Shown: one piece after another, positions 1-6,346 of the stretch
Position numbering within the stretch: the first letter of the stretch is position 1
Layout: each line of letters starts with the position of its first letter
The notes under the pieces: model-generated
What the model was told of the DNA's origin: nothing
Seen by the model: only the letters and a program-made list of their open reading frames with translations
Databases searched by the model: none
Program-made: the position numbers and the translations under genes
From: a virus
Direction: 5' to 3' (one strand)
Virus record (IMG/VR): IMGVR_UViG_3300031539_000131
Coordinates: 1 to 38,386 of that record
DNA length: 38,386 nucleotides

Positions 1-93
1 ACGGTACACATCTATATCTTCACCGCTTAGAATAGGGCGCCCCGCTGGTTGCCACCACCTAGGGAAGTAACCAAACCGTTGTCCTTTCTCCAT
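1..93 (-). CDS. Partial leftward gene, N-terminal 31 codons only
   Basis: An open frame starts at an ATG complementary to 91-93 and stays open to the left edge of the window, so the 3' part is missing. The 31 visible residues begin MEKGQRFGYFPRWWQPAGRP and continue with an acidic stretch; I do not recognise a family. An AGGTG Shine-Dalgarno-like motif lies about 9 nt upstream of the ATG. A leftward TATA-like element at 128-136 would place a transcript start close to 105, giving a short leader that contains this motif. The frame has no stop over its whole length, but 31 codons is weak evidence, so the call rests mainly on the start context. Confidence 0.5.
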   Translation of the reverse strand, partial: MEKGQRFGYFPRWWQPAGRPILSGEDIDVYR

Positions 94-124
94 CCTCAAA
101 CACCTATATACCCTTAAACCACAT

Positions 125-136
125 AAACTATATAAA
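125..136. promoter_or_regulatory. Shared TATA-like element between divergent genes
   Basis: AAACTATATAAA lies between the leftward partial gene (ATG at 93) and the rightward 36-residue ORF (ATG at 204). Read leftward it is TTTATATAG, about 25 bp before a plausible start near 105. Read rightward it could serve the ORF at 204, although a second AT-rich stretch at 174-190 is closer. The same AACTATATA core recurs at 2744-2753, 20889-20897 and, inverted, at 2668-2677. The assignment to an archaeal TATA box is inference. Confidence 0.4.
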
Positions 137-203
137 CATATCGATAAACCAATCTTTATCCTACATCCATAAACCCTATATTATTATATTGGAGTTCTAA
201 ACC

Positions 204-314
204 ATGTATACCCCAGAACAGTTAGACGTATTAGACTTACTGATAAACATAATAAAAGACCACGAGGCCAAGCTAGATCAGCTTATCACCAAGTTAGAGC
301 AAACAACCAAATAA
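204..314 (+). CDS. Small helical protein, 36 residues
   Basis: The ORF starts at ATG 204, with GGAG at 191-194 giving a 9-nt spacer. The product is a single amphipathic helix pattern (LDVLDLLINIIKDHEAKLDQ, then LITKLEQTTK) with heptad-like Leu/Ile spacing, so a short coiled coil is likely. There is no Cys, signal peptide or membrane segment. No family is recognised; small coiled-coil proteins like this are common in viral accessory regions and often act as binding partners or regulators, which is only a guess here. The start is well supported by the Shine-Dalgarno motif. Confidence 0.55.
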   Translation: MYTPEQLDVLDLLINIIKDHEAKLDQLITKLEQTTK

Positions 315-373
315 CCCAAACCCCTTTACTCACCCTAACTTCTTAACCAACACCCAACAAAAACCCCCACAAG

Positions 374-418
374 GTAACTTACCCACACGTAAACCACCCA
401 TACGTAAATTACCCATAG
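374..418 (+). repeat. Three tandem 15-bp direct repeats (iteron-like)
   Basis: Three consecutive 15-bp units share the pattern GTAAnnnACCCAyAc: GTAACTTACCCACAC (374-388), GTAAACCACCCATAC (389-403) and GTAAATTACCCATAG (404-418). They lie between two small ORFs in a C/A-rich, G-poor stretch. Tandem 15-bp units with a conserved core suggest a multimeric protein-binding site such as a replication iteron or an operator for the ORF that follows. Function is inferred from form only. Confidence 0.6.
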
Positions 419-444
419 TAGAGGTCTACCTGGTTAGTAACATA

Positions 445-621
445 ATGTTTAAATATATGATGTGTGTAGAGGCAGTTAGGTGTAAAGGGATGGAGACTAA
501 AGGTGTGCCTGAGTGGGTAAGGAGTCAGCAGGCTGCCCGGTGCTTGTCTTGCTGGGCTACTAAGGAGACTCGGTTAGTTGGGTGTCGTGGGCCCTGTTGC
601 CCCAACTGGTTTAAGGTTTAG
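445..621 (+). CDS. Small Cys-rich protein, probable zinc binder
   Basis: The open frame from ATG 445 encodes 58 residues. The C-terminal half holds CLSC, then GC, then CC (CRGPCCPNW), consistent with a compact zinc-binding fold, plus a Trp-rich tail. The start is uncertain. TTTAAATATATG at 448-459 looks like a TATA box inside the first codons, and the internal ATG at 490, preceded by AAAGGG, would then start a 43-residue product that keeps C33, C36 and the later Cys residues. No family recognised. Many other small Cys-rich proteins in this window support its reality. Confidence 0.45.
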   Translation: MFKYMMCVEAVRCKGMETKGVPEWVRSQQAARCLSCWATKETRLVGCRGPCCPNWFKV

Positions 622-745
622 AGTTAGGCTTCTTATCACATAATCTATACTCACCCATTAACCGGGGCTGTACCCTACTCTGTGTGTATGCACACTTATT
701 GGTACTTGTAGTTAAAAGAAGATATATAAAGAAAGAGGGGATAAG

Positions 746-862
746 GTGAGCCTCTACCTAGTTAGGCGTTCACGGATCAATATAACCAGACACGACACCA
801 GGCTTAAACCAATCAGTATCAGGCTATACGTTACTACATATGACACTCTTCAACTCACCTAA
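746..862 (+). CDS. Small basic protein, 38 residues (tentative)
   Basis: GTG at 746 opens a 38-codon frame ending in TAA at 860-862. GAGGGG at 735-740 gives a 5-nt spacer, and a TATA-like ATATATAAAG lies at 722-731. The product is rich in Arg (about seven) with beta-prone segments (ISIRLYVTTYD), which would fit a small nucleic-acid binder. The TATA box is too close for this start to lie downstream of its own transcription start, so another promoter or a later start would be needed. No family recognised; could be chance. Confidence 0.3.
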   Translation: MSLYLVRRSRINITRHDTRLKPISIRLYVTTYDTLQLT

Positions 863-876
863 CCCATGAATTGACG

Positions 877-888
877 CTATACGTATAG
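877..888. repeat. 12-bp perfect palindrome
   Basis: CTATACGTATAG is a perfect 12-bp palindrome in the gap between the small ORF ending at 862 and the leftward mini-gene ending at 987. Its left part CTATACGT also occurs at 824-831. A dimeric regulator could bind here; there is no further evidence of function. Confidence 0.4.
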
Positions 889-986
889 GGTTTGTGGACA
901 GTGAGTATAGACTAACGATACCAATAAAGACACCCCATTGATACAGAGTGCTGATAATATAAGAAAGATAAAAGGGGCGCTACGCC

Positions 987-1136
987 TCACCGGAGGCTAG
1001 GCGACACCCTGAGGATGTCCTCGATCATGCCCCGCATCACGCGGAGCTGGTCCTCACCGTAGAGGCCCCGCCTATTCTCGACGCGAGCTCGGAGGATCCT
1101 AAGCTCCGCCGTTACCCTACTCTCTCCTCTCCTCAC
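987..1136 (-). CDS. GC-rich 49-residue helical protein
   Basis: On the minus strand a GTG start (complement of 1134-1136) opens 49 codons ending in TGA at 987-989. The product (VRRGESRVTAELRILRARVE, later GLYGEDQLRVMRGMIEDILR) has two amphipathic helices rich in Arg, Glu, Leu and Ile. Codons are strikingly GC-rich (CTC, CGC, ATC, GTC, GAG) in a locally AT-richer area, which argues that it is a coding segment of distinct origin. A CTTATATG TATA-like box lies about 40 bp upstream, around 1171-1176. Downstream on the minus strand a CGCCT/AGGCG inverted repeat followed by CCCCTTTT may end the transcript. No family recognised. Confidence 0.5.
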   Translation of the reverse strand: MRRGESRVTAELRILRARVENRRGLYGEDQLRVMRGMIEDILRVSPSLR

Positions 1137-1186
1137 TCTTAGACACCTACCCTACCTACATCCCCACATCATATAAGGTTATTGGT

Positions 1187-1345
1187 TCACCCACACACGG
1201 CCCACCCACCACGCCCACCTTCACCTACACCCACAACCCAGCCTCACCCTACACACTCACACATATAGACACACACACAGCACACCTACACACACACCCT
1301 GTCACCCAGACACACACCCCACCCACATACAGACACACACAGCCT
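1187..1345. repeat. CA-rich low-complexity tract
   Basis: About 160 bp are built almost entirely of A and C with runs of (CA)n, and G is nearly absent on the plus strand. No plausible ORF exists on either strand. This is the core of the only stretch of more than 300 bp without a gene (1137-1450). Such strong strand asymmetry can mark origins or easily melted DNA, or a GU-rich untranslated RNA if copied from the other strand; the sequence does not say which. Confidence 0.75.
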
Positions 1346-1405
1346 AGAGTGTAGGGGACACACAACTAGGCGAGCCACGGGGCATACGGAATGGTGGGCA
1401 TTACT

Positions 1406-1450
1406 GTTTTTTTGTTCTGGTGTTTTTGTTTTATTTTTTTGTGTTTGTTA
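1406..1450 (+). terminator. T-rich tract, probable terminator of rightward transcripts
   Basis: The plus strand holds several T-runs (7 T at 1407-1413, 5 T near 1423, 7 T at 1434-1440) immediately beyond the stop of the leftward gene at 1451. U-tracts without a strong stem are the usual archaeal terminator. It would stop rightward transcripts of the left region before they read antisense into the 1451-2593 operon. Confidence 0.45.
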
Positions 1451-1885
1451 TTAGGGTTGGTTTAGTTGGTGGTTTACTCCGTGTCCGAATCCGTCTAGGT
1501 ATCCTTGTTTGTAGTGGGTTTCTGTTAGTTTGTCTATTAAGTGTTTTATATGCGGCAGGGGTTTTTCGTTCCATGTCCCAGATATGGCGCATAGGTGTAG
1601 GTTTACCAGTATTTCGGCTAGTATTTCGTTTACTGGGTTTTCCTCTATTTTTGTTCTCCACCGTATGTATTCTGTGAGGGTGCATGTGCAGGATGCTATA
1701 GTTTCTCCGCATTTGTTGCAGTGGAAGTCGTTTACTAGTTGGTGTCTGTTCTCGTATAGAGTTTTGTGGTACTCGTATCTTGCCTCGTCTTCGTTAACGA
1801 ATGGCGTAACAAACTGCGTCCATGGTTTAGCGAACTCTAGGTTGCTCATGGTTGGTTGGAATGTTCCTCCTTGTTCGCGTGTCAC
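1451..1885 (-). CDS. Zinc-ribbon protein of unknown function
   Basis: 144 residues from a GTG start (complement of 1883-1885) with GAGGAG eight nt upstream, which decides the start over the internal ATG. A zinc-binding cluster CNKCG...CTCT sits near residues 56-69. The rest is charged and helical with many His, Tyr and Trp, and ends in HYKQGYLDGFGHG. No membrane segment. Last gene of a leftward operon: its start overlaps the stop of the preceding 41-residue gene in GTGA, indicating translational coupling. Function unknown; DNA binding or a structural zinc site are both possible. Confidence 0.8.
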   Translation of the reverse strand: MTREQGGTFQPTMSNLEFAKPWTQFVTPFVNEDEARYEYHKTLYENRHQLVNDFHCNKCGETIASCTCTLTEYIRWRTKIEENPVNEILAEILVNLHLCAISGTWNEKPLPHIKHLIDKLTETHYKQGYLDGFGHGVNHQLNQP

Positions 1886-2007
1886 TGTTTTGTCTCCTCT
1901 AACTTGAATTTATGTCCGCAGTTCAGGCATTCTGCGTGGTGGTTGTCTAGTGGCTTTAGGTTTGTTGATCCGCAGTTGGGGCACCTGATTAGCGCCTGCA
2001 TAGTCAT
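1882..2007 (-). CDS. Minimal zinc-ribbon protein, 41 residues
   Basis: ATG (complement of 2005-2007) with GAGGAG eight nt upstream; the stop overlaps the next gene's GTG. The product MTMQALIRCPNCGSTNLK..., then AECLNCGHKFKLEE, is a classic two-knuckle zinc ribbon (CPNCG and CLNCG, Cys 9, 12, 27 and 30), the same layout as the zinc ribbons of archaeal transcription factors and small viral regulators. It is translationally coupled on both sides: ATGA overlap with the upstream gene and GTGA with the downstream one. Probably a regulator or adaptor; target unknown. Confidence 0.8.
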   Translation of the reverse strand: MTMQALIRCPNCGSTNLKPLDNHHAECLNCGHKFKLEETKQ

Positions 2008-2297
2008 AGTTCTTTCTCCTCGGTTAATATACCTATTTTGATGCTTGTAATCCAATCCGTGATTGTTTCAATTATTGGTTTACCCTCATCATCTTGTACG
2101 GGTTGCCCTTTTTCGTCAACTACAATTCGCTTTACTTCTACGATGGTGCGCACAGATGGAATTGGGGGACCATTTATTATTCTGTATGCTGAGATTGGAT
2201 CTAACTCAATAAACCCTGTTGCCATCTGGTCTGGTTGAACCTCAGCTTTAAACAGTGGATGAACGGGGTAATCTTTCCCATTAATCATCATAGTCAT
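2004..2297 (-). CDS. Hypothetical beta-rich protein, 97 residues
   Basis: The product MTMMINGKDYPVHPLFKAEV... is mostly beta-strand with a central TIVEVKRIVVDEKGQPVQ hairpin and an acidic tail EEKEL. There is no Cys, no membrane segment and no recognised motif. The TGA stop overlaps the ATG of the zinc-ribbon gene (ATGA), placing it in the same leftward operon. Two Met codons (residues 1 and 3) are possible starts. Function unknown. Confidence 0.7.
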   Translation of the reverse strand: MTMMINGKDYPVHPLFKAEVQPDQMATGFIELDPISAYRIINGPPIPSVRTIVEVKRIVVDEKGQPVQDDEGKPIIETITDWITSIKIGILTEEKEL

Positions 2298-2329
2298 GTT
2301 TACCTAGTTGTTTTAGGTGTCTTAAAAAC

Positions 2330-2593
2330 TTATGGTTCATTACCATGAATGTCTAGAGTTCCATCGTATACGTCAAGCATAAGACACATGGCTTCTAACA
2401 CGATTTTTGGTTCTACTGAGTCCTTGTTTTCCCTATAATCGTCTTTCATTCGTATTAATGTATCTAAGTAAAACCCTTGATGATTTACTCTTTTCTTCCT
2501 CAAACTATTCTCTATTTCCAAATCTATCACAGTATCTACTTGTTTTATGTTCCTTAAAAACTTTGTGGGGTTGTCCGGCTCGCAGCGTCTCAC
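2330..2593 (-). CDS. Hypothetical helical protein, 87 residues
   Basis: First gene of the leftward operon. The only usable start is GTG at 2593; upstream in frame there is no ATG, GTG or TTG. The Shine-Dalgarno match is weak (GACGAG, 9 nt before). The protein is helical and charged (LEIENSLRKKRVNHQG, then a C-terminal PKIVLEAMCLMLDVYDG). A strong AT-rich promoter lies at 2668-2685, giving a leader of about 50 nt. No family recognised. Confidence 0.65.
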   Translation of the reverse strand: MRRCEPDNPTKFLRNIKQVDTVIDLEIENSLRKKRVNHQGFYLDTLIRMKDDYRENKDSVEPKIVLEAMCLMLDVYDGTLDIHGNEP

Positions 2594-2667
2594 GGTGTTT
2601 GACTCGTCTGCGTGAGCCGGTTTGCCCCTGTACCTATGTTGCTGTCTCGTAGTTAAAAACCTTTCTC

Positions 2668-2685
2668 CTATATAGTTATATATAT
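2668..2685 (-). promoter_or_regulatory. TATA-like promoter of the leftward operon
   Basis: On the minus strand the sequence reads ATATATATAACTATATAG. A start about 26 nt downstream would fall near 2645-2655, upstream of the GTG at 2593. It contains the AACTATATA core also found at 125, 2744 and 20889. It sits back to back with the rightward late promoter region (2715-2768). Confidence 0.55.
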
Positions 2686-2714
2686 CTGTGGGTGAGTGTA
2701 TGGTATCTGTCGGC

Positions 2715-2768
2715 TAAATATAGAAATGCTTTTATAGCAGAACAAACTATATAGGTGCTATATAGGTG
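2715..2768 (+). promoter_or_regulatory. Rightward late promoter region with tandem 11-bp repeat
   Basis: TAAATATAG (about 2715) and TTTTATAG (about 2730) are TATA-like. They are followed by two exact copies of CTATATAGGTG at 2747-2757 and 2758-2768. The first copy contains the AACTATATA core. This is the only long gap upstream of the rightward gene block, so it is the likely start of the late operon. The tandem repeat could be duplicated TATA boxes or a regulator site. Confidence 0.5.
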
Positions 2769-3056
2769 CGTGGGCGCCTGTTGCCGTGGCCCCGGCGTTG
2801 CTTGGGTGGCGATGTAGTGGGTAGAAGGCTATACGATAGGATGGTTCGCGCTGTACGTGGCTACGTTGCTGGCTCGGCGTATGTAGACACCCTCTTAGGG
2901 GAGTCTGTGTGCGTCGTCAACGAGCACCGTTTAGCGGGTTTTCTGCGTTGGCGGTTCGGGGTCGTAGATTGGAGGATCGTTGAACTGTTTACTAAGGGTG
3001 AGGTTTTGAGTAATCCACGTGGAGAGGGTTCTCTCCAAGTAGTTGAGGAGGAGTGA
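2766..3056 (+). CDS. Hypothetical basic protein, first gene of the rightward block
   Basis: 96 residues from GTG 2766 or, since the start lies inside the TATA repeats, from a later in-frame start (GTG 2817 or ATG 2841, MVRAVRGYV). The protein is Arg-rich at the N-terminus and has a conserved-looking middle (VDTLLGESVCVVNEHRLAGF) and an acidic C-terminus. It may bind nucleic acid. Its TGA overlaps the GTG of the next small gene. I recognise no family and the N-terminal 25 residues are doubtful. Confidence 0.6.
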   Translation: MRGRLLPWPRRCLGGDVVGRRLYDRMVRAVRGYVAGSAYVDTLLGESVCVVNEHRLAGFLRWRFGVVDWRIVELFTKGEVLSNPRGEGSLQVVEEE

Positions 3057-3163
3057 GTGAGGTATTGGAGCCGCTTAATTATTGGTCCCCCGTCGAGTAT
3101 CTTTTTAGATACCCAGAGGAACTTGAGAAAATTATGAAGATAGAGGTCGATGACGATGAATGA
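3053..3163 (+). CDS. Small acidic protein, 36 residues
   Basis: GTG 3053 overlaps the previous stop (GTGA) behind a GAGGAGGA tract. The product VSEVLEPLNYWSPVEYLFRY, then PEELEKIMKIEVDDDE, is acidic with an aromatic centre. It ends inside the start of the next gene, so it is coupled on both sides. The Pro/aromatic middle followed by an acidic helix resembles small adaptor proteins, but no family is recognised. The tight packing within the operon is the main support. Confidence 0.6.
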   Translation: MSEVLEPLNYWSPVEYLFRYPEELEKIMKIEVDDDE

Positions 3164-3470
3164 GTTTTGGTATCCTGTTGTAGTTAGCTTCGTGTTGGCG
3201 TTGCTCGGTTACTTGAAGAACCGCGAGAAGGAGGAGTTCAGTGGTTGGAAGTTCTGCTACACCCTGTTCTGGGGGCTAGTGATAGCGGTGTCAGCCACGT
3301 ACTTCGGGTTGCCGATTAACACTGTTGAGGATCAGGTTATGGGCCTCGCTGCACAGGTTGGGTTAATAGAGTTCACCGCCCTGTTCTTTAAGGCGCTGTG
3401 GGTTAACTGGTTGCGGGACTTCACGAAGAAAGTGTTCCCGTGGCTGTGGCAAAGCGGCTTACCGGAGTAA
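3156..3470 (+). CDS. Membrane protein with three helices, holin candidate
   Basis: The start at ATG 3156 is preferred to ATG 3150 because AGAGGT at 3142-3147 gives an 8-nt spacer. Three hydrophobic segments are visible: FWYPVVVSFVLALLGYL near residues 3-19, FCYTLFWGLVIAVSATYFGL near 34-53, and a third around IEFTALFFKALW near 73-90, with a charged loop KNREKEE between the first two. About 104 residues, three membrane spans and a position just before a cell-wall-hydrolase-like gene fit a holin. The sequence itself matches no holin family I can name, so this is contextual inference. Confidence 0.65.
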   Translation: MNEFWYPVVVSFVLALLGYLKNREKEEFSGWKFCYTLFWGLVIAVSATYFGLPINTVEDQVMGLAAQVGLIEFTALFFKALWVNWLRDFTKKVFPWLWQSGLPE

Positions 3471-3475
3471 ACCAC

Positions 3476-4135
3476 ATGTGGCTGCTCGACCTACTCTGCG
3501 GAGGGCTTCGCGAGAAGTATGAGGCGGGTCAGTGGCGCATAGTGGACCTTGAGAACCTCCTTGAGGCTCAGAGAAAAATATCCGAGTCATATAGCCTAGT
3601 CTACGAGGGCTCTGTGGAGCTTCAAGACTATTATCGGGGTGAGGTTGACCGGCTGCTGAGGGCGCTCACGGAGTACAAGTTGGCGCTGGATAAGAGCGTC
3701 ACGGTGCCAGAGTTGCCCGATGGATTGCCTGACGGTAAACTGGTTGACGCTTACGGTGTCCCGAGTCTACAGGGGTACAGTTACAGGGCGGCGGATTATG
3801 AGTACCTTGTGTACCCGAAGGAGGTCTGGGTGAACATCTGCCGCGTAGTCTACCCTGTGGTGAGGAAGGTTCAGCCGGTGTGGGTGGAGGAAGTGGGGGA
3901 CTGTGATGATTATGCTTCAACGTTTAATGCCTTCGTTTCACTCATGTTCAGGGAGTCAGGGTTGGATAAGCAGGGGTTCTTCCTTACCTTGTGGAGCAGG
4001 AATCACGCTTATAACGGTTTCGTTGACAGCAACCTCGACGTGTGGGTTGTTGAGCCTCAGAGCGGGGAGGTGGTTGGGAGAATCGAGGACTGTAGTGAAC
4101 CATATGTAACGAGAGACGTATTTCTAATTATATGA
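3476..4135 (+). CDS. Transglutaminase-like cysteine hydrolase, endolysin candidate
   Basis: GGAG at 3464-3467 with an 8-nt spacer supports ATG 3476 (219 residues) over an upstream GTG. The C-terminal half carries the signature of the transglutaminase-like papain fold: the catalytic Cys in GDCDDYASTF (C143), the His in WSRNHAYNGF (H177), and an acidic residue in LDVWVVEPQSGEV (D188 or E193). The N-terminal half is a long helical region. Phages use this fold in peptidases, and archaeal pseudomurein endoisopeptidases also use a Cys-His-Asp triad. With membrane proteins on both sides, a role in host envelope cleavage at lysis or entry is the best inference. A virion-processing protease is the alternative. 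Confidence 0.7.
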   Translation: MWLLDLLCGGLREKYEAGQWRIVDLENLLEAQRKISESYSLVYEGSVELQDYYRGEVDRLLRALTEYKLALDKSVTVPELPDGLPDGKLVDAYGVPSLQGYSYRAADYEYLVYPKEVWVNICRVVYPVVRKVQPVWVEEVGDCDDYASTFNAFVSLMFRESGLDKQGFFLTLWSRNHAYNGFVDSNLDVWVVEPQSGEVVGRIEDCSEPYVTRDVFLII

Positions 4136-4149
4136 GTGGGTGAGAACAC

Positions 4150-4422
4150 ATGAATGACGGAAATGGCGACGGAGACGGAGGCACCGGAATCGTATCGGCA
4201 CCCTCCACAGGTTTCACACAGTACGTTGAGAAACGTGAGTTTCAAGAGTTCTGTAACACCATTGAGACAGCGTTGTGGGGGGCAGATAAGCGAAACGGGT
4301 TAGTTGCAGACGTAAATGAACTTAAGATACAGATCAAGTTATGGATGGGAATAATAGCTTTCATAACGGGAATAGTTAGTCCACTGATAACCGTCATCAT
4401 ACTAAAATTTTTCGGGATGTAA
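4150..4422 (+). CDS. Tail-anchored small membrane protein, XhlA-like layout
   Basis: 90 residues: a Gly/Asp-rich N-terminus, a helical segment (EKREFQEFCNTIETAL), a short coiled region (LVADVNELKIQIK) and one C-terminal membrane helix (WMGIIAFITGIVSPLITVII). This order resembles XhlA/haemolysin-type holin-associated proteins, although I see no diagnostic motif. It follows the hydrolase by 14 bp and precedes the terminase, so it may complete a holin/endolysin group with the membrane protein at 3156. Confidence 0.6.
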   Translation: MNDGNGDGDGGTGIVSAPSTGFTQYVEKREFQEFCNTIETALWGADKRNGLVADVNELKIQIKLWMGIIAFITGIVSPLITVIILKFFGM

Positions 4423-4426
4423 TGAT

Positions 4427-4843
4427 ATGAGTGAAGAGAGAAGCCTGTACGAGGAGCGTGAACACGCTGAACCAATAGAGTCAACCAAACTACATTTTGA
4501 CACCATCTTCAAGTTCATGATTGAGAACGACAGGGTTCCTACAGTACCAGAGACAATGGAGATAACTAAACTAAGTTACCACTACGCAGCCCACATCAGG
4601 CGCAGGGCACTCAGAGAGTTCCCTAAACTAGACATAGACGAAATAGGTTTCGCCGTCAGAAAACTCTTGATGGAACGGTTGCAGAGTGGAGATGTCGAGA
4701 CCAGTAACCTCGTTAAACTGATGCCGTGGGTAGCCCCCCAGATGGCTTCGGCGGTTGACGTGAAGCAGGAGATAACGCATAGATTCATAGTTGTAAAGCC
4801 GGGAGATGAGAAACCTGCCGAGGAAAAGGCAGAAGATAACTGA
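4427..4843 (+). CDS. Terminase small subunit (probable)
   Basis: 138 residues immediately upstream of the large terminase and overlapping it by 38 bp. The centre looks like a helix-turn-helix: VPTVPETMEITKLSYHYAAH followed by IRRRALREFPKLD. A helical oligomerisation region follows, and the C-terminus is acidic and disordered (PGDEKPAEEKAEDN). Small terminases recognise viral DNA with an N-terminal HTH and contact the large subunit with the C-terminus. The call relies on position and this layout rather than a sequence signature. Confidence 0.7.
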   Translation: MSEERSLYEEREHAEPIESTKLHFDTIFKFMIENDRVPTVPETMEITKLSYHYAAHIRRRALREFPKLDIDEIGFAVRKLLMERLQSGDVETSNLVKLMPWVAPQMASAVDVKQEITHRFIVVKPGDEKPAEEKAEDN

Positions 4844-6137
4844 GAGCCACGACTTCATATTTAAGCCCCACCCGACTCAGTGGCAAGTCTATAATGATAA
4901 ACATCGGTTTCAGATAGTGAGCGCCGGACGCAGATGGGGTAAGACGCGTTTAGAGTGGATGAAACTACTTGAAGCCGCCCTCAGCATACCTAACGGGCTA
5001 TTCTGGTGGGTAGCCAGCATATATAAGGAACTTGTACCTGCATCCCAAACGATACGTGAGACAACTCCACCAGACATCATAAGCGAACGCAGTTTCGAGA
5101 GAGAGAACATCCTCAGATACCTGAAACTCTACAACGGCACAGAGATATACTTCCACAGCGCCAACACCGAGGACAGCCTACGTGGAAGCGGCTTAGATGG
5201 ACTCGTCATAGATGAAGGGGGAAGTTTCCCGAAGATGCGGTATGAGGAGGAACTACGAGCCAGCCTCATAGATAAGAAGGGGTGGGCAATCATAGGCGGA
5301 ACGCCAAAAGGTCGCGGCTGGTTCTACGACATGTGGCTTCGAGGACAAGACTCAGAGAACTTCCCAGAATACAAGTCGTGGCAGTTCAGTAGTTATGAGA
5401 ACTCAACTGAGAACGGCGGCTACCTCGAAAAATCTGAGATAGACTCATTGGCAAAGGAACTCCCTGAGATGATATTTAGGCAGGAGATACTCGCCAACTT
5501 CATAAAAGGCGAGGGTGACGTGTTCCGAAACATATATGGTTGTATAGCAGGAGAACTCGGAGAACCAGAGCCAGATAGACGATACGTGATAGGCGGCGAC
5601 TTGGGGAAAACACAGGATTGGACTGTACTCACCGCTATGGATAACATGGGTCACATACGGGGGTTCCGCAGATTCAAGGACTTGGATTGGACTATCCAGA
5701 AACGTGAGATAAAGAACTTTCAAGCAATATATAACCAGTACGCCCCAGCGCCGATAATAATAGACGCCTCTGGGCTGGGGAACCCGATCTACGATGAGTT
5801 ATTTAATGAGGGCGTATTGGTGCGTGGATACAAGTTCACAAACGAGAGCAAACGCAATCTCATAGAGAACCTCAACCTCTGCGTAGACCAGACGAGAATA
5901 ACGATTCCCGGTACATCAACATCACTTGGAATAAGACCTGACCCCACATTAAAGGTTCTAGTGGACGAAATGGAGGGATTCACCTACGAGGTGCTACCCA
6001 GTGGAGCCATAAGGTACGAGGCATCCGGTGGAAAACACGATGATTGTGTCACGAGCCTCGGATTAGCGGCGTGGGGTGTATTCAGCGGAGGAGTAACGGG
6101 AGGAGTTAGTGCCTCAACGGGAGGTAGAAACAGGTAA
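4806..6137 (+). CDS. terL: Terminase large subunit
   Basis: 443 residues with both enzymatic domains of the DNA-packaging motor. ATPase: Walker A SAGRRWGKT at 39-47, Walker B LDGLVIDEGG at 130-139 with the D136-E137 pair, and a coupling motif IIGGTPKG at 162-169. Nuclease (RNase H-like): GGDLGKTQDW with D265, IIIDASGLG with D320, and KHDDCVTS with D412/D413. All expected catalytic residues are present, so the enzyme should be active. ATG 4806, behind GGGAG, overlaps the small subunit gene by 38 bp. Length is in the usual range. It cuts concatemeric DNA and pumps it into the prohead at the portal. Confidence 0.95.
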   Translation: MRNLPRKRQKITESHDFIFKPHPTQWQVYNDKHRFQIVSAGRRWGKTRLEWMKLLEAALSIPNGLFWWVASIYKELVPASQTIRETTPPDIISERSFERENILRYLKLYNGTEIYFHSANTEDSLRGSGLDGLVIDEGGSFPKMRYEEELRASLIDKKGWAIIGGTPKGRGWFYDMWLRGQDSENFPEYKSWQFSSYENSTENGGYLEKSEIDSLAKELPEMIFRQEILANFIKGEGDVFRNIYGCIAGELGEPEPDRRYVIGGDLGKTQDWTVLTAMDNMGHIRGFRRFKDLDWTIQKREIKNFQAIYNQYAPAPIIIDASGLGNPIYDELFNEGVLVRGYKFTNESKRNLIENLNLCVDQTRITIPGTSTSLGIRPDPTLKVLVDEMEGFTYEVLPSGAIRYEASGGKHDDCVTSLGLAAWGVFSGGVTGGVSASTGGRNR

Positions 6138-6346
6138 TGTCATTTAACCCAAAGTTCATATGTTGCCCAGGAAGCAAGAAGAATGGCGTTAAGTATCCCT
6201 GCGGCGAAGTCACAGGCATACGCAGAATCGGCTCAGTGGGTGTACGAGGAATCAAGGATAGCCGCCTATTCTACTGTGAAGCGTGCGGCTCCTATTTTAA
6301 GAGCAACGGAGAAACATGGAAAGAGGCACACGGGGAGATAAGATAA
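6137..6346 (+). CDS. Small zinc-binding protein
   Basis: 69 residues starting at the ATG that overlaps the terminase stop (TAATG). The Cys pattern ICCPGSKKNGVKYPCGE and later FYCEACGSYF gives a four- to five-Cys zinc site with a beta-rich middle, reminiscent of Com-like or ribbon domains. It sits between terminase and portal, where small zinc proteins occur in some phages, possibly acting in DNA packaging or regulation. The function is not established by the sequence. Confidence 0.75.
   Translation: MSFNPKFICCPGSKKNGVKYPCGEVTGIRRIGSVGVRGIKDSRLFYCEACGSYFKSNGETWKEAHGEIR

Noticed and set aside
1-1450. CRISPR array or tRNA gene in the left intergenic region
   Set aside because: The only repeats are three adjacent 15-bp units without spacers, and no cloverleaf with a TTC loop or acceptor stem was seen.
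1431-1712. 93-codon minus-strand ORF overlapping the zinc-ribbon gene at 1451
   Set aside because: It lacks a Shine-Dalgarno start and has low-quality composition (Arg/Thr/Pro-rich); the other frame has a zinc-ribbon motif and coupled start.
3440-3475. Earlier GTG start for the transglutaminase-like gene
   Set aside because: It lies inside the preceding membrane-protein gene without a Shine-Dalgarno, whereas ATG 3476 has GGAG with an 8-nt spacer.
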